From positions 10,333,222 to 10,397,221 of the forward strand of contig OX393583.1 of assembly GCA_947652605.1 (NCBI GenBank): DNA of 64,000 nt, written 5' to 3'. The position numbers and the translations under genes are program-made. The notes below the pieces were generated by a model. It was not told the DNA's origin. It ran no database searches and saw nothing but the letters and a program-made list of their open reading frames with translations. Every line of letters begins with the position of its first letter. Within the stretch, counting starts at the first letter, position 1. Positions 44,130-55,584 of the stretch are shown in pieces. Source of the stretch: Elmis aenea. Taxonomy: Eukaryota; Arthropoda; Insecta; Coleoptera; Elmidae.

Positions 44130-44662
44130 ATGTTAAAAAAAGGCGCCATTTTAAGTATTTGCCAAGGGCGCCAAAAACATTGCTACGGCTCTGGTTTAGA
44201 GGAGAGATTTGTGCGACACCAAGACGTTTTCAATGGCTTTCAGATTCTTCTGGCTGGAAATGCTTCTCCAGAAAAAGTTCACTTGTGCAGGATTTGTCTG
44301 AATACTTCAAAAATAAGTGTTCCACTGCGGTAATTAAATGAGAATACTCCATCTGGATCGGAATTGTATCCGTAATTAAAGAAGGCACAGAAACATTGAA
44401 GATTCTGAAGATATGCCAGAGGTCTTTTCTTCCAAATATTTACCATCTTCTCACTGTTTTGGCCATACTGCCAGTCACCACCGCCACTGTAGAGCGCACT
44501 TTTTCGACAATGAAAAGAGCGAAACCCCTACTTAGAAATAGAACTGGTAATGAACGGATGAACCATCTAACCCTAATTTCAACACACTGGGAGGTTGAAG
44601 TTAGTCCTGAGACAGTCTTGGACGTATTGGCTGGGCGGAAATCCAAACGATTACTGCTTTAA
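44130..44662 (+). pseudogene. hAT transposase C-terminal remnant
   Basis: After a first segment in one frame (ERFVRHQDVFNGFQILLAG, 44190-44280), a frameshift leads to VQDLSEYFKNKCSTAVIK, a TGA, then GTETLKILKICQRSF and the hAT dimerisation domain (LAILPVTTATVERTFSTMK, then RNRTGNERMNHLTL), ending at TAA 44660. The T-A-T-V-E-R-x-F-S signature is typical of hAT proteins related to ZMYM/ZNF862-like sequences, a looser inference. This is a different subfamily from the relic at 25268-25957. The zinc finger and catalytic region are absent. Confidence 0.78.
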
Positions 44663-44833
44663 AATATTTAATATTTTATTCCATTGTTGAGCTATTTTTT
44701 CAAGTTGAAATATACCTATTTCGTATTACGTATTTTCGAATTTTCTTATGAATGTTTACTTCTTATAAAAAACAAGAAATGTATATATTTGAAATCATGA
44801 AGTTTTTTCACGATTTTTGTATACCTACATACA

Positions 44834-44885
44834 CTTAAAAAAATGTTCGGACCCCCTCCGAATTAAAATTCTGCCTACGTCACTG
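44834..44885. repeat. hAT 3' terminal repeat
   Basis: Read from the minus strand: CAGTGACGTAGGCAGAATTT followed by CGGAGGGGGTCCG, a common hAT end form. It lies 220 bp past the transposase stop codon, the expected place for the 3' end. Confidence 0.7.
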
Positions 44886-45767
44886 GTAAAACACTATAAG
44901 TAATGTAATTGAAGAAACATACATTAAATAAGAAAAATGGTTAGGACTTACAAATTTCCTAGTATTTGTGCATTACGTAAAGATTTTTGCATCATTTATC
45001 AACTGACTAGTACTACAATCTCTAATAGTAAGTTAGTTATTAAAGTAAATGTAGTCATATTTATGTACCTGCGTCTACAAAACTTGTCGTTTATAAGTGT
45101 TCCGGTATTTATCAAACACACAACGTAAAATTGATCCAAGATACTTTCATTACCAAATTCTCGTGCAAAGTAATAAGTGAAACGCGGTAATTTATCAAAT
45201 AAATAGAAGTCTATTGTTACTCCACCTTCTGTTTTACGAAATACATTCAAAATATGGACTAAAATTTATCATCTATGCTCATTTTGAGCATAAAGTATCC
45301 TGCGTTATTGTTTTTCAACCCCTTTTCTGGAATACGGATGCATTATGCGAAGAGGGCTGATAGTACGTAGATTCATTTGAGATGTGAAATATAGTGGGAT
45401 AGAAATTGTACTTAGAAATATGGTATCATTAATAACTTTGTATTAAATGTTGTACTATTTATTTTCATTTATTTCTCTTTGGATGCAAAAGTAAAATATG
45501 GCACAGTTTATCTTGTAGTAGTTCGGAAACGGAGGCACACACACATTGAGGCGGCTTTTAATGATTCAGACGAGTTTCCCCTGAAAAACTTGGAGATAAG
45601 GGAGTTGTTTACGTGCTAGTTCTTTGGTTGCGTTAACCAACCTCGTGGCAACGGTTGGCGCACTTTTATTTTCTAATGAACGTGTTATCAGGTAGCCTCG
45701 TAAGTTCTTTTGAATAACCTGACGCGGTGGTTTAAGTTTTGGAGATCGACGATTTAGTGGTTGTTGA
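44886..45767. other. No recognisable feature
   Basis: Non-coding; 45490-45760 is less AT-rich but has no open frame I can assign. Confidence 0.35.
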
Positions 45768-46292
45768 CAGGGACGGACTAGCCATGTGGAGATTTTTTTC
45801 TACCTTAATCTTATTACAATCTTAGTAATTTTACTACTTAGGTGCATAAAAATGCAATTAAATGGCTGCTTTTGTGAAAATTATTAAATATCTCCAACAA
45901 CTACAGGGTTTAGACATAGGACAACCCCCATAAAAATCAAAAAGGAGAAAAAATCGAATAGCGAAATAAAATAGGCGTGGTTACGTTTGAAAAAAAAAGA
46001 GTTATGTCACTTTGAAGTTTGGAAAGTTTGGCATTTATTTGTGAACACCCTGTATCACTAAATTCAAATTTTTTATTAATAAAATGTTGCTCCTCAACCG
46101 GACTAACATTATTGCTAAAACTTATTTCTTAACTTCAAGAAACGAGGTCGCTACGATTTTTTAAAATTAAGCCTGCTTATGTGAGATTTTTCGGAAAAAA
46201 AATTATAAGTTGGCAACACTGACACAAAATTAAAAAGTGAACAGACATTCATGTAGAGGTTAAAAAATGACATCCGAAGGCTTAGAAATATA

Positions 46293-46352
46293 CAGGGTGT
46301 TCCATTTAAAAAAATCTTTGCTTCTGTTATAGCGCAAAAATGGGACACCCTG
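46293..46352. mobile_element. 60-bp CAGGGTGTTCCATTT mini-element, TATA on both sides
   Basis: Begins CAGGGTGTTCCATTT and ends AAATGGGACACCCTG, an inverted repeat with one mismatch. TATA flanks it at 46289-46292 and 46353-46356. It is the same length as 17033-17092. Confidence 0.6.
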
Positions 46353-46493
46353 TATAGCTGAAAATAATTTTAAGACGTAGACCTTGTCAAACCAATAATT
46401 TTATGTCGTTAAGTTTTTTTTCTATCTCCTACGGGCGGGGTGCTATGAAAGCCCGACGCACTAATGAATGTATAAAAAGTGTTTGGTTTAAAT

Positions 46494-47410
46494 CAGGGGT
46501 GGCCAACCCAAACGATCTTGCGGGCCACTTTGGAAATGCATCTTAACTCCGCGGGCCACATAAAATTATATATCCCCATATTAGATTTAGATACTTACAC
46601 TATAATAGTTATTTATGTATCAAGGCCAAAAAGTGTAACTTTTTCGGTTTTAAATTTTTTGTGCTATCGAATTAAAAACAATTCAAATTTTTGGTAATTT
46701 TCAAAATTATAGGTTAGAAACTACGTGACATTCTGTCCCTGACAGTTGACGGCGTATGTATCTACTGCATTACCGGCCCTCTGCTTAGCAACGGCCGTAA
46801 AAGTTACTTTTTCGGCCGTTGCTAAGGGTAACGGTCTGAAAAGTAACTTTTACGGCCGTTGCTAAGGATAGGGCCGATAATGCAGTACTTTATGGTTGCT
46901 AACGCGTCCGTCAAACAGCTGTTTCTAGTACGATCGCACAAAAACATTTTTTTGGTGTGAAAAATTGAAACATAATGAGTTATTATTATTGTGTTTACTA
47001 TTATTCTTACATGTAGACATAGATAATATAATAATAATGATACTAAACATACTTTGTAAAGAAATATATAACACTAAAAATTAAATATAAACAAAAATAT
47101 ATATATAAATGAAATTTAAAAAAATTAATTGCAGTTTAGCATCCGTTATGTTTGAGCGTGTTTTGTGTTTGGTCAATTTCATTTTCGAAAAAAACGATTC
47201 GCAGGTGTAAGTTGAACCAAAAGCGCTAACAACTTTTTGTGCCAGATTTCTCAAATTGTTAATTTTTGAATATACCTATGGGTGCACAAATAAGGTTTTT
47301 TTTTGGTACATTGGCCATTATAAAATAAATATATTTTGTAAAAGTGTGATGAATCTCGCAGGCCGGAAAAATGTTCAAGGAGAGCCAAATGCGGCGGGTT
47401 GGCCCCCCTG
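46494..47410. mobile_element. hAT-type element CAGGGGTGGCCAACC, exact 8-bp duplication
   Basis: Opens CAGGGGTGGCCAACC and ends GGTTGGCCCCCCTG. GTTTAAAT occurs exactly on both sides (46486-46493, 47411-47418). Subterminal GCGGGCCAC and GCAGGCCGG motifs are present. There are no transposase codons, so it is non-autonomous. Confidence 0.92.
46765..46885. mobile_element. 121-bp hairpin MITE, TA duplication, nested
   Basis: CTGCATTACCGGCCCT is mirrored by AGGGCCGATAATGCAG, flanked by TA. Inside, AGCAACGGCCGTAAAAGTTA and its mirrors repeat, so nearly the whole unit folds back. Confidence 0.85.
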
Positions 47411-47604
47411 GTTTAAATTCTATAAGCAAACAATGATAGAGCCGATAACAATCTCTGTTTTACTCTGTACAATATGTTGCTCAAGAATTTCAGTCACAAA
47501 CAAATTGATTACTTTTGTATTTATGTGGATAACTAAAGGTGTTTTAATTATGTAGCCCGATATCTAAAAAATCTTACCTACATTTCAAAGCTAGTCCGCC
47601 CCTG

Positions 47605-47994
47605 GGCGCGATTGTAAGTTTTGGAGACCCACCGTTCCGTGTGGCGGTGGTTAGTTGTAGTAAATGTGACGTACGTGTGATTAAACTGTCACATAATAAA
47701 CGCGAGGGAACCAGCGAATGTATTTGAAGGAAAGAGGCCACTTAGTGTTTTGTTATAACAGAACACTTTCAGTTTCGTATGCGCCGGGGCCCATGTTACA
47801 TTCGTATGTCTGAGACGATTCCTGCCGACAATTTAACAAACTCCCACGCCCTAGCTGCAATAAACTTTTATGTTGCTCACCAACCAAGACTTCCTATTAA
47901 TACAACAACCGACCTTGTTTGTTATGTGAGATAAACATGTCGTTAAACAAAAATATCAAATAAGAAGAACGTTATATTTGAAAAACGGCACTAG
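47605..47994. other. No recognisable feature
   Basis: Short non-coding spacer, somewhat less AT-rich. Confidence 0.35.
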
Positions 47995-48419
47995 GAAACG
48001 ATAAAGATACAGCAGAGATGGCAAGGACATGGGAGGAAAAGCGATTTTATCTAAATATTTTCAATAAGGTTTGGATTGAGAAAAAGATACCAGAAGATTG
48101 GAGAATGGGTTAGATACTATCTACTAGGGCTTCTGTCTCGGGACATTCCCGGGACTTTCTTAGTCTCGAGTCCCGGGACATTTAGTTCGAAACTCGAGAC
48201 GAGACTTCAATGTTACAGAACACTGAAATTTATTTTTTATACTTCTAATTTTTAAACAAATTTTACTGCCACGAGTTTAGCAAAAATATTTTTATATTTT
48301 TATGTCTTAAAGTTTAAGGAGAATTGTTAATTTATAAGTTAAAATATATTTTACTTGTGCCTGTTATGTTTAAAACTTTATGGAAAATTGTTAATTTTAT
48401 TTAAAGTAGGTATTTACTT

Positions 48420-50067
48420 GGAAATCCCCCCGTTATCACCGCGAATATTTTAAGTAGTGATAGAGGACCTTTTTCTAAGAAAAATTTTTAAGAAAATTTT
48501 TTTCCTTAAATCAAATGCTAAGCTGATATCAACACTTACTTGATTTTTTTACACTTCTGCATTTATAAGACTCTGTAGCCGAAAATATCAATTTTATCGT
48601 AAAATACTTTGAAGCTTTTTAATAGAGCATAAAATTCTCTACAAAATTAATGTTTTTTATTTTTTGTCTACAGGCAATGGTTTGAGAGTTATAAAGCAGC
48701 TTGTACAAAAAAATGTAAGAAATGTAAAAAATTTAATTGTTTCTTAGACTTTGCAACCGCTGTATCTTTAAAACGAAAAGTTGTACAAAAAAACCGACGG
48801 CCAATTCCGGATAGCAAATTTTATGGGCTACAACTTTGGTCTAGTGAAATTTTTTGAAAATCAAACCGATTTTCCGGAAAAGCTGAAAATAAGGAATAGA
48901 GTGCAAAAACAAAATTTCCTACAAATTCTGTTTCGTATTTAAAAATGCTTTTAAAGAGAGTGCGATTACGTAATTGAATGATGGAGGTCATTTTGAACAC
49001 TTATTGAAATAAGTTTGTGGTTACATGTTAATTTTATTGCGTCCAGATGGATTTGCATTGTTTTGCATTTTATCGTTTTCGAAAAACAAAAATGCCATAG
49101 CATCGGCAACATTCATAAAATTATGTATCTCATCAGTTTCAAAGCTTTTTATAAAGTTTGAAATTCTTCAGAAAACCACCCCTATCATTTTTTTTAAGGA
49201 GCTAACGAACAAATTTAACAAAGAATTGTAAAATTGCGTATAAATTAGTTACGTAAATTTTTAAAAACGCCGCATCTTTTTAACGAAACGTCGTAGAGCA
49301 AAACGAATGCCTATTGCGGATAAGGCATTTAACGGACTACAACTTCGGTAAATATGTTGTTCAATAAAGCTAAATGTATCATAGAAATGTTTATAATAGT
49401 GAAAAATTTGAAAAAAAATACGATAAAATGCAAAATCATGCAAATCCATCTGGACGCAATAAAATTAACATATTACCACAAAATTACTTCAATAAGTGTT
49501 CAAAATGACCTCCATCATTTTCAATCACGTGATAAAAGCATTTTTAAATACAAAACAATATTTGTAGCAAATTTTGTTTTTGCACTCTATTCCTTCTTTT
49601 CAGCTTTTCCGGAAAATCGGTTTGATTTTCAAAAAAATTCCCTGGACCAAAGTTGTAGCCCATAAAATTTGCTATCCGGAATGGGCCGTCGGTTTTTTTG
49701 TACAACTTTTCGTTTTAAAGATACAGCGGTTGCAAAGTCTAGAAACAATTAATTTTTTTTACATTTTTTACATTTTTTTTGTACAAACTGCTTTATAACT
49801 CTCAAACCATTGCCTGTAGACAAAAAATAAATAAAACTAATTTTCTAGAGAATTTTATGCTCTATTAAAAAGCTTTAAAGTATTTTACGATAAAATTGAT
49901 ATTTTCGGCTACAGAGTCTTATAAATGCAGAAATGTAAAAAAATCAAGTAAGTGTTGATATCACCTTAGCATTTGATTTTAGGAAAAAATTTTACTTGAA
50001 TTTTTTTCTTAGAAAAAGGTCCTCTATCACCACTTAAAATATTCGCGGTGATAACGGGGACACCCTG
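48420..50067. mobile_element. 1.65-kb foldback nested in the hAT element
   Basis: The left arm begins near CCCCGTTATCACCGCGAATA and the right arm ends TATTCGCGGTGATAACGGGG plus ACACCCTG before TATA. The arms are about 800 bp each with the centre near 49250. The extreme left 8 bases have lost the CAGGGTGT form. Open frames inside are mirror shadows. Confidence 0.8.
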
Positions 50068-50106
50068 TATATATTTTATTTACTGTAGACTAAAGACTAA
50101 ATTAAA

Positions 50107-50108
<2 letters not shown>

Positions 50109-50141
<33 letters not shown>

Positions 50142-50260
50142 TAATAATAATAATAATACTCTACTTTATTCATAAAATAAATGCTTCCAAAACAAAATCC
50201 GTGAATATGGTTTAATTTATAAAAAAATAATATTATTATAAGTTAGCCGCGTTCTGTCAA
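50109..50260 (-). mobile_element. LINE 3' end with ATT-repeat tail
   Basis: The AAT microsatellite at 50109-50156 is followed, on the minus strand reading toward it, by ATGAATAAAGTAGAG, the same AATAAAG-plus-ATT pattern as other LINE ends in the window. Only a short 3' piece is evident. Confidence 0.5.
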
Positions 50261-50825
50261 CTGTCACGACCGATTCACGATTACCGTACGTTCAAAGAAG
50301 CAATTTTAAGTATGTAGCCTGTGCTTTCAGAAACAATGTCACTGTATAGAAATAATTTATTTTTTACTGTGAAAATAGCTGTTGAATTTTCAGTATATGA
50401 ATATTGCATCATATTTCTTGCAATTTATGAACTTTTCCGTCATTTTTGACGGGTTATACCACCATTTTCTAGTACGTAAATAGAATTCGCAAAAGTCTCG
50501 AAGTCCTAGGAATTCCCGGGACTTTGATAAAAAAAAGTCTCGAGTCCCGGGACTTAAAAAATTATCGAGACTCAGAATCTCTACTACCTACCGCTTTACA
50601 AAAAGGAGACAACAAGAACTGCAACAACTACAGAGGAATTACCCTATACTAAACACAAAAATGAAATTAATTGAACAAATAATTGAAAAGAGACTACGTA
50701 AGAAAATAGAACCAACATTAACAGAAACGCTAAGTGGATATCGGGAAAACAAAAGTATTCAAGATCACGTGTTTTCATTAAAACAAATCAAATGTAGAAA
50801 TTTGATAGGATCACAAGCGGTTTAT

Positions 50826-51000
50826 ACCGGGTGATTCAGTTTGACTGTCGCGCCCCTATAACTTTTCAATTATTGAAAATAACCCCAACAAAGCTCATAT
50901 TTTTGAAAATGGCGACAAATTTTCTATTAAGTGATGCGCATTTGTTATCTTTACAATGACGTATGTCGAATCCGCGATAGGCAACTATTTTCTTTTTTTT
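50826..51000 (+). repeat. Dispersed repeat, second copy of 19690-19890
   Basis: Runs CCGGGTGATTCAGTTTGACT through GCGATAGGCAACT, in the same orientation as the first copy; about 140 bp align. Confidence 0.65.
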
Positions 51001-51012
51001 TTAATTACATAG

Positions 51013-51587
51013 TAGGGGAAAGTCGGGTGGTTTTTCGGGCACTTGCCATGCACAGAGGCACCTATCGCGATATTGGCTGTTGACAACAACTAGTAGAAGG
51101 AAAACGCACACTACATTAGAATGCGTCGTTTCCGTGTGTCAAAGCAATAGAGTTTTTTCTGTTTAGAGAGTGTTTTTTCGTGGACGAAGCTAAGTTTGGA
51201 GTGCTGATCCTGGTTAAACGTATAAGTACAATCACTTTCTAAGTGTATTGGTAGCAACAAGAAATAATGTTTTTAATGTTTTACGCTTAAATCTGATCAG
51301 GCCTGGACAGTAATAAAAACTTGTTTGGATAACCAAAAATATGTAATTTTCTAAACATTAAATCATGTCCGATATAATCCTCCAACTTTTTGAATGGGCA
51401 AAAAGTAAGGTCTTTTTCGATTGCCTAAAAATGGTAAAAAATTTCCCCCTAGGGGTAATTGCTTTTATGGGTGTTTGTACAACATATCTAAGTATGCTTT
51501 GATGCGTAGTATGGTCAAATTGAGCCTTTAACAAATTCACAAATAGTAAAAAAGCTTAACCGTCCGATATAACGCGACCTTCCCCTA
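51013..51587. mobile_element. Putative DNA element with GGGGAAxGTCG ends
   Basis: TAGGGGAAAGTCGGGT at the left mirrors ACGCGACCTTCCCCTA at the right (14 of 16 bases), with TA at each end. No coding region was recognised. Confidence 0.55.
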
Positions 51588-52196
51588 TAAGTACATGTTT
51601 TGTTGATTCGGGTAGATAATTTAATTCTGAATCCGACCATGTATTAAAAAAGTATGCATACATAACATGTATAGTTAACAACGAGGCAATAAAATTGTGT
51701 TGTTGGGTCGATGACATTTAATTATTCTATAGGAATTTCTAGCTTACGAGAAGCCAAAACATTCCTATAGTATGCTCGAAGTCGGTAACACACATAAAGA
51801 GCCGGATTTTAGAGAAACCAAAAACCACTTTAACCTCCATTAGTCAAATTATGTGTGCATACAATCGGTAAGGGATAGGATAACGTGCAGTTGTGTGTGA
51901 TAAGACCAGTCAACAATAGTTTTGAAGAGGGGATGGTCGTGTGGGCGGCAAACGGGGCGAGGAAAATGAATTAAAGAAGTATTGAACCATCTATTCTTGT
52001 AGACGGCAGTCGGTTGTTCGTTGTGAAAAATAAAAATTAAATTTTGTTACTTTTCCATATTTTTTTTTGTAACTTTACAAACGCAAATTGTCTTTAGTTA
52101 ATTTTGGCATCACTTTTGTGTTTAATAAAAACTTTTATTGAAACTTCATTTTTAGTTTTTTTCACTGATGGTTAATATAAATGTTTAAAGTATATA
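51588..52196. other. No recognisable feature
   Basis: Non-coding spacer. Confidence 0.35.
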
Positions 52197-52443
52197 CAGG
52201 GTGTCCCAGCCAAGACGAATTGTTCGATAGCTCTGTTATTAGTAATAATATTTATAAAAGTTCAAAATAAAAGTTGTTTGTAATCATTTACTACACAACC
52301 TAAAATTATTATCAACTATACACAGTGTTTTGTTTTTGCGCTCTGATACCAAACATAGTTTTTTTATATGGAACACCCTGTATATTTTGTAATTTTTGGA
52401 TGTAAAATTAAATTTTCTTTCAAAAATATTATAGGCTATTCAT

Positions 52444-54184
52444 TAGGGTGGATCGCTCTTATATGGGAAAATTATTTTTTTTCGAATTTCAATTTCGGGG
52501 GGTGCGCGATAGATGCCCTGGTATCTTTTGATTAATCATGCAAAATATTAAAAAAAAATAATAATTGGAAGTACTGCCCCAAAGTCGTCAAAGTTTTCGA
52601 GAATTTAAAAAAAGTTACTTTAAATTAAAATGTCTTTGTTCTATTTTTAACAACGAATTTCACGACTTTTTGGAACATTATCACAGTTTATGCTTTTAAT
52701 TACTAAAATAACAATGTAACACACCGTTTTTCTTACTTTCCCGAGTAATTTTATTGTACGTGCGCGTGGTGTACACGGGTAGTGCAGCGGATATGTCATT
52801 TAGCGTCCCTTCGCTTTATAGTTTCAATTTTTTTTTTCAGGAAGAGATCACGTTTCGTTCTGATTTCGAATATTTGAGATTTGATACTGTGATTTTTTTG
52901 TAATAAAAGTACAAACGTTTACGTAGCAGTGATACAAACTGTCCTATATTTGGTGTTGGCAAAGAATTCCCGAATAGTTTGTTACCGACGCATGAAGGCA
53001 TGAAGGCATGATATAATATTTTATTTACGTCTCCAAACCTTAGCAAACGATTCCAGGATTTGGTAAGAGACACTAGTAAAATAGTTACTACTGACATAGA
53101 ACAAATCTGGAGAAGAGCGTCCTTACCTACAGTAGAGCATCGAACAATCTTAGCGAGAATAAAAACATATCACGTCAAATACCGTGCAATCCCAAAGCCC
53201 TATCAATGTAGAAAGAATAGTGACAACTACAGAAACAAATTGGAGAAGTTCAAAATGGACTTTATTTGACATTGCCACGCAAATGTAGTTCGTTCGAGAC
53301 TAGTTCTTGTAACAAATCGCGAAAGATACTCATTAAAGAAAGAGAATTCTTGTTAGACCAGCGAGGTCAAAGAAAAATGATGATGTGTGCCTTAGATAGA
53401 GAGACTACCAGGAAAAACGAAACCAATATTTCCAAAAAATTGTAACGAAACTTTTATGAAGAAGCTTCCCAAACATCAAAGTCCCAAAGATCCACGGCTC
53501 AAACTAAGGGTTCAAATTCTAAGCCCTTAAAAGCAAATGCTGATATGCATGAAAAGCAATGAGGACTATCGCAGAAAAGTTGTGTTCGAAGAGCACATTA
53601 GTTTATTGAAAAAACCTGGCTCACAATACATTGACCATATTTCTATGAAATCTAGTGACGCAAAAACAATTAATTGCCAATTGACTATTCGCATCATTTC
53701 CGAAGCCATCGCAAATTTGGACACAGTCGAAACTGATATTTTACCTAAATTTTGTTTGATGCCTCGCCACACAAAAACCATTGAAAGATGTGTCAAATTG
53801 GTGACGGATCAGAAATAAATTAGAATCTTGTAGTATCATACCAAGAAAGACTACAAAACCAAGTTATTAGCTTAATTTTGGAGTGATCTTAATTTTTTTT
53901 AAAACTGTTTTTGTGTGATTTTACATTCTGTTCTATTTTCTTATTCTTTTAATTGTCCAAAAAAGTTATAAAAATTTAGTAGCCTAACCTTGAATACTTT
54001 TATTGGGCATAAACTATAACCTACATTCAGCAAATTTTTTTCAAAATTCAGCAGGCTTGGGGCAGTACTTGCACTAATAATATCAAAATATTGTCTTCAT
54101 GACTTCTGATTGTATTCCCCTAGAGCATCTTTTCCGCACCCCGCCAGAAACAAAAAATAAAAAAATAAAATTCGATCCACCCTA
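52444..54184 (+). mobile_element. Transposon with TAGGGTGGATCG ends and 8-bp duplication
   Basis: TAGGGTGGATCG at the left is mirrored by CGATCCACCCTA at the right. CTATTCAT occurs exactly on both sides (52436-52443, 54185-54192). The 8-bp duplication and TAGGG start fit hAT-like or P-like elements, but the coding remnants inside do not look like either. Confidence 0.85.
53060..53818 (+). pseudogene. Unrecognised transposon protein remnant
   Basis: The first frame (53060-53269) reads DTSKIVTTDIEQIWRRASLP and KTYHVKYRAIPKPYQCRK. In another frame LFDIAT follows near 53260, then KEREFLLDQRGQRKMMMCAL (53336-53397) and DRETTRKNE. A last frame at 53537-53818 begins MLICMKSNEDYRRKVVFEEH and includes LPKFCLMPRHTKTIERCVKL. 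The combination LFDIA...FLxDQRGxRKM resembles an uncharacterised arthropod repeat-associated protein family I have seen but cannot name. At least two frameshifts and several stops are present. No zinc-finger or DDE motif is identifiable. It sits inside intact ends with a perfect 8-bp duplication, so it is probably the decayed transposase of that element. Confidence 0.45.
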
Positions 54185-54370
54185 CTATTCATGTCTAAAA
54201 TAAACCGTTTTTGAGTTATTGACGTTTTTTTGAAAATGTTGACAGATGCATACCTTTATAAAAATATTCATATTTATTAACATAACAACACCAGAGCAAT
54301 TTACTCTCGCAATTTATTGGACAATAGTGTCATAGTGATTGTTGATTGGTTAAACTTTCAAAATAATATA

Positions 54371-55067
54371 CAGGGTGTTCGTTTTACTCGGTCCATTTCG
54401 CTAAACTTTAAACGCATGTAAGTAATTTTTTTTTTAATGGAACACCCTATATATTTTTACATTTTCTTGTAGAAAATTTAATTATCTTTCAAAGTTATTA
54501 AGCATGTTTTATGTCTAAATATAATATTTTTGAAGTTATTTCGTTTCTTATGATTATTTGCGAGTATTTTACCTAAAATATCGGTAGTAGCCTTTGAAAA
54601 ATCAAAACAATTTGTATGAACTGTCAGCCAAAACACTTATTCGGCACAATTTTCACTATTATGCCACTAAAAATCCATATTTTTTAAGAACTGTAGATAC
54701 ACAGCATTCTGGTGTTATTTGCTGCCATTTATGCTGTTTATCTACAACTTTGAAAAGAATATGGATTTTTAGTGGCATAATAGTTTAAATTGTGCCGATT
54801 AATTGTTCTGGTTGACAGTTCAAACAAATTGTTTTGAATTTTCAAAGGCTACTACCGATATTTTAGGTAAAACACTCGCAAATAATCATAAGAAACGATA
54901 TAACTCCAAAAATATTATATTTAGACATAAAACATGCTTAATAACTTTGAAAGATAATTAAATTTTCTACAAGAAAATGTAAAAATATATAGCGCGTTCC
55001 ATTAAAAAAAAATTACTTACATGCGTTTAAAGTTTAACGAAATGGACGGAGTAAAACGAACACCCTG
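54371..55067. mobile_element. CAGGGTGTTCGTTTTAC foldback at the centre of a larger foldback
   Basis: Opens CAGGGTGTTCGTTTTACTCG and closes GTAAAACGAACACCCTG, flanked by TATA (54367-54370, 55068-55071). The arms of about 330 bp are nearly perfect and the loop near 54715 is tiny. Mirrored short frames occur inside. Confidence 0.9.
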
Positions 55068-55584
55068 TATATTATTTTTAAAATGTAACTAGTCAACAAT
55101 TACTATGACACTATTGTCTAATGAATTACCAGAGTAAATTGCTTTGGTGTTGTTATGTTAATAAATATAAATATTTTTATAAAGGTCTGCATCTGTCAAA
55201 ATTTTCAAAAAAACGTTAATAACTCAAAAACGGTTCATTTTAGACATAAATAACCTAGAATATTTTTGAAAGATAATTTAATTTTACATCCAAAATTTAC
55301 AAAATATACAGGGTGTTCTATATAAAAAAACTATGTTTGGTATCAGAGTGCAAAAACAAAACACTGTGTATAGTTGAAAATAATTTTGGGTTATGTAGTA
55401 AATGATTACAAACAACTTTTATATTAAACTTTTTTAAATATTATTACTAATAACAGAGCTATCGAATAATTCGTCATGGCTGGGACACCCTGTATACGTT
55501 CCATTTATGTAATATACATTTGTCTAACTTAAAGCACTGATCAGCTTTTTCAAAGCACCTCTTGTAGAAATGTTGGATCAATTT

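Larger units (their letters stand above)
45768..47604. mobile_element. hAT-type element hosting two further elements
   Basis: Starts CAGGGACGGACTAGCC and ends AGCTAGTCCGCCCCTG. The flanking octamers (GTTGTTGA, GGCGCGAT) do not match, so the duplication is lost or one end is rearranged. Both flanks contain TAAGTTTTGGAGA, an older duplication. It contains dispersed repeat copy B and the nested hAT at 46494-47410. Confidence 0.7.
48125..50583. mobile_element. hAT-type element with TCTCGAGTCCCGGGAC subterminal repeats
   Basis: Starts TAGGGCTTCTGTCTCGGGAC and ends GAGACTCAGAATCTCTA. The flanking octamers CTATCTAC (48117-48124) and CTACCTAC (50584-50591) match 7 of 8. CTCGAGTCCCGGGAC motifs sit at both ends. 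The middle is a CAGGGTG-type foldback. Confidence 0.8.
47995..50822 (+). pseudogene. RTE-like reverse transcriptase fragment split by a hAT element
   Basis: The left piece (47995-48124) reads EEKRFYLNIFNKVWIEKKIP and EDWRMG. The right piece (50584-50822) resumes QKGDNKNCNNYRGITL, then KLIEQIIEKRLRKKIEP and LSGYRENKSIQDHVFSLKQI. P-x-D-W...KGD...C-x-N-Y-R-G-I-x-L is a strong block of RTE-like LINE reverse transcriptases. Between the two lies a 2.46-kb hAT element; its octamer duplication explains the break without loss of frame. One TAG precedes the join. The catalytic aspartates and everything downstream are missing. Confidence 0.75.
52197..55492. mobile_element. Large CAGGGTGTCCCAGCCA foldback with central and lateral insertions
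   Basis: Starts CAGGGTGTCCCAGCCAAGAC and ends GTCATGGCTGGGACACCCTG, with TATA at 52193-52196 and 55493-55496. The arms (52197-52443 plus 54185-54370, and 55068-55492) are complementary throughout. The left arm is interrupted by an 8-bp-TSD transposon (52444-54184). The centre is another palindrome (54371-55067). Confidence 0.9.

Noticed and set aside
45760..47612. Octamer duplication for the outer hAT at 45768-47604
   Set aside because: GTTGTTGA and GGCGCGAT do not match, so no duplication is claimed although the terminal repeats are clear.
49025..49798. Several short frames around 49-49.8 kb
   Set aside because: They lie in the mirrored arms of the 48420-50067 foldback and reflect low stop density in one arm and its complement.
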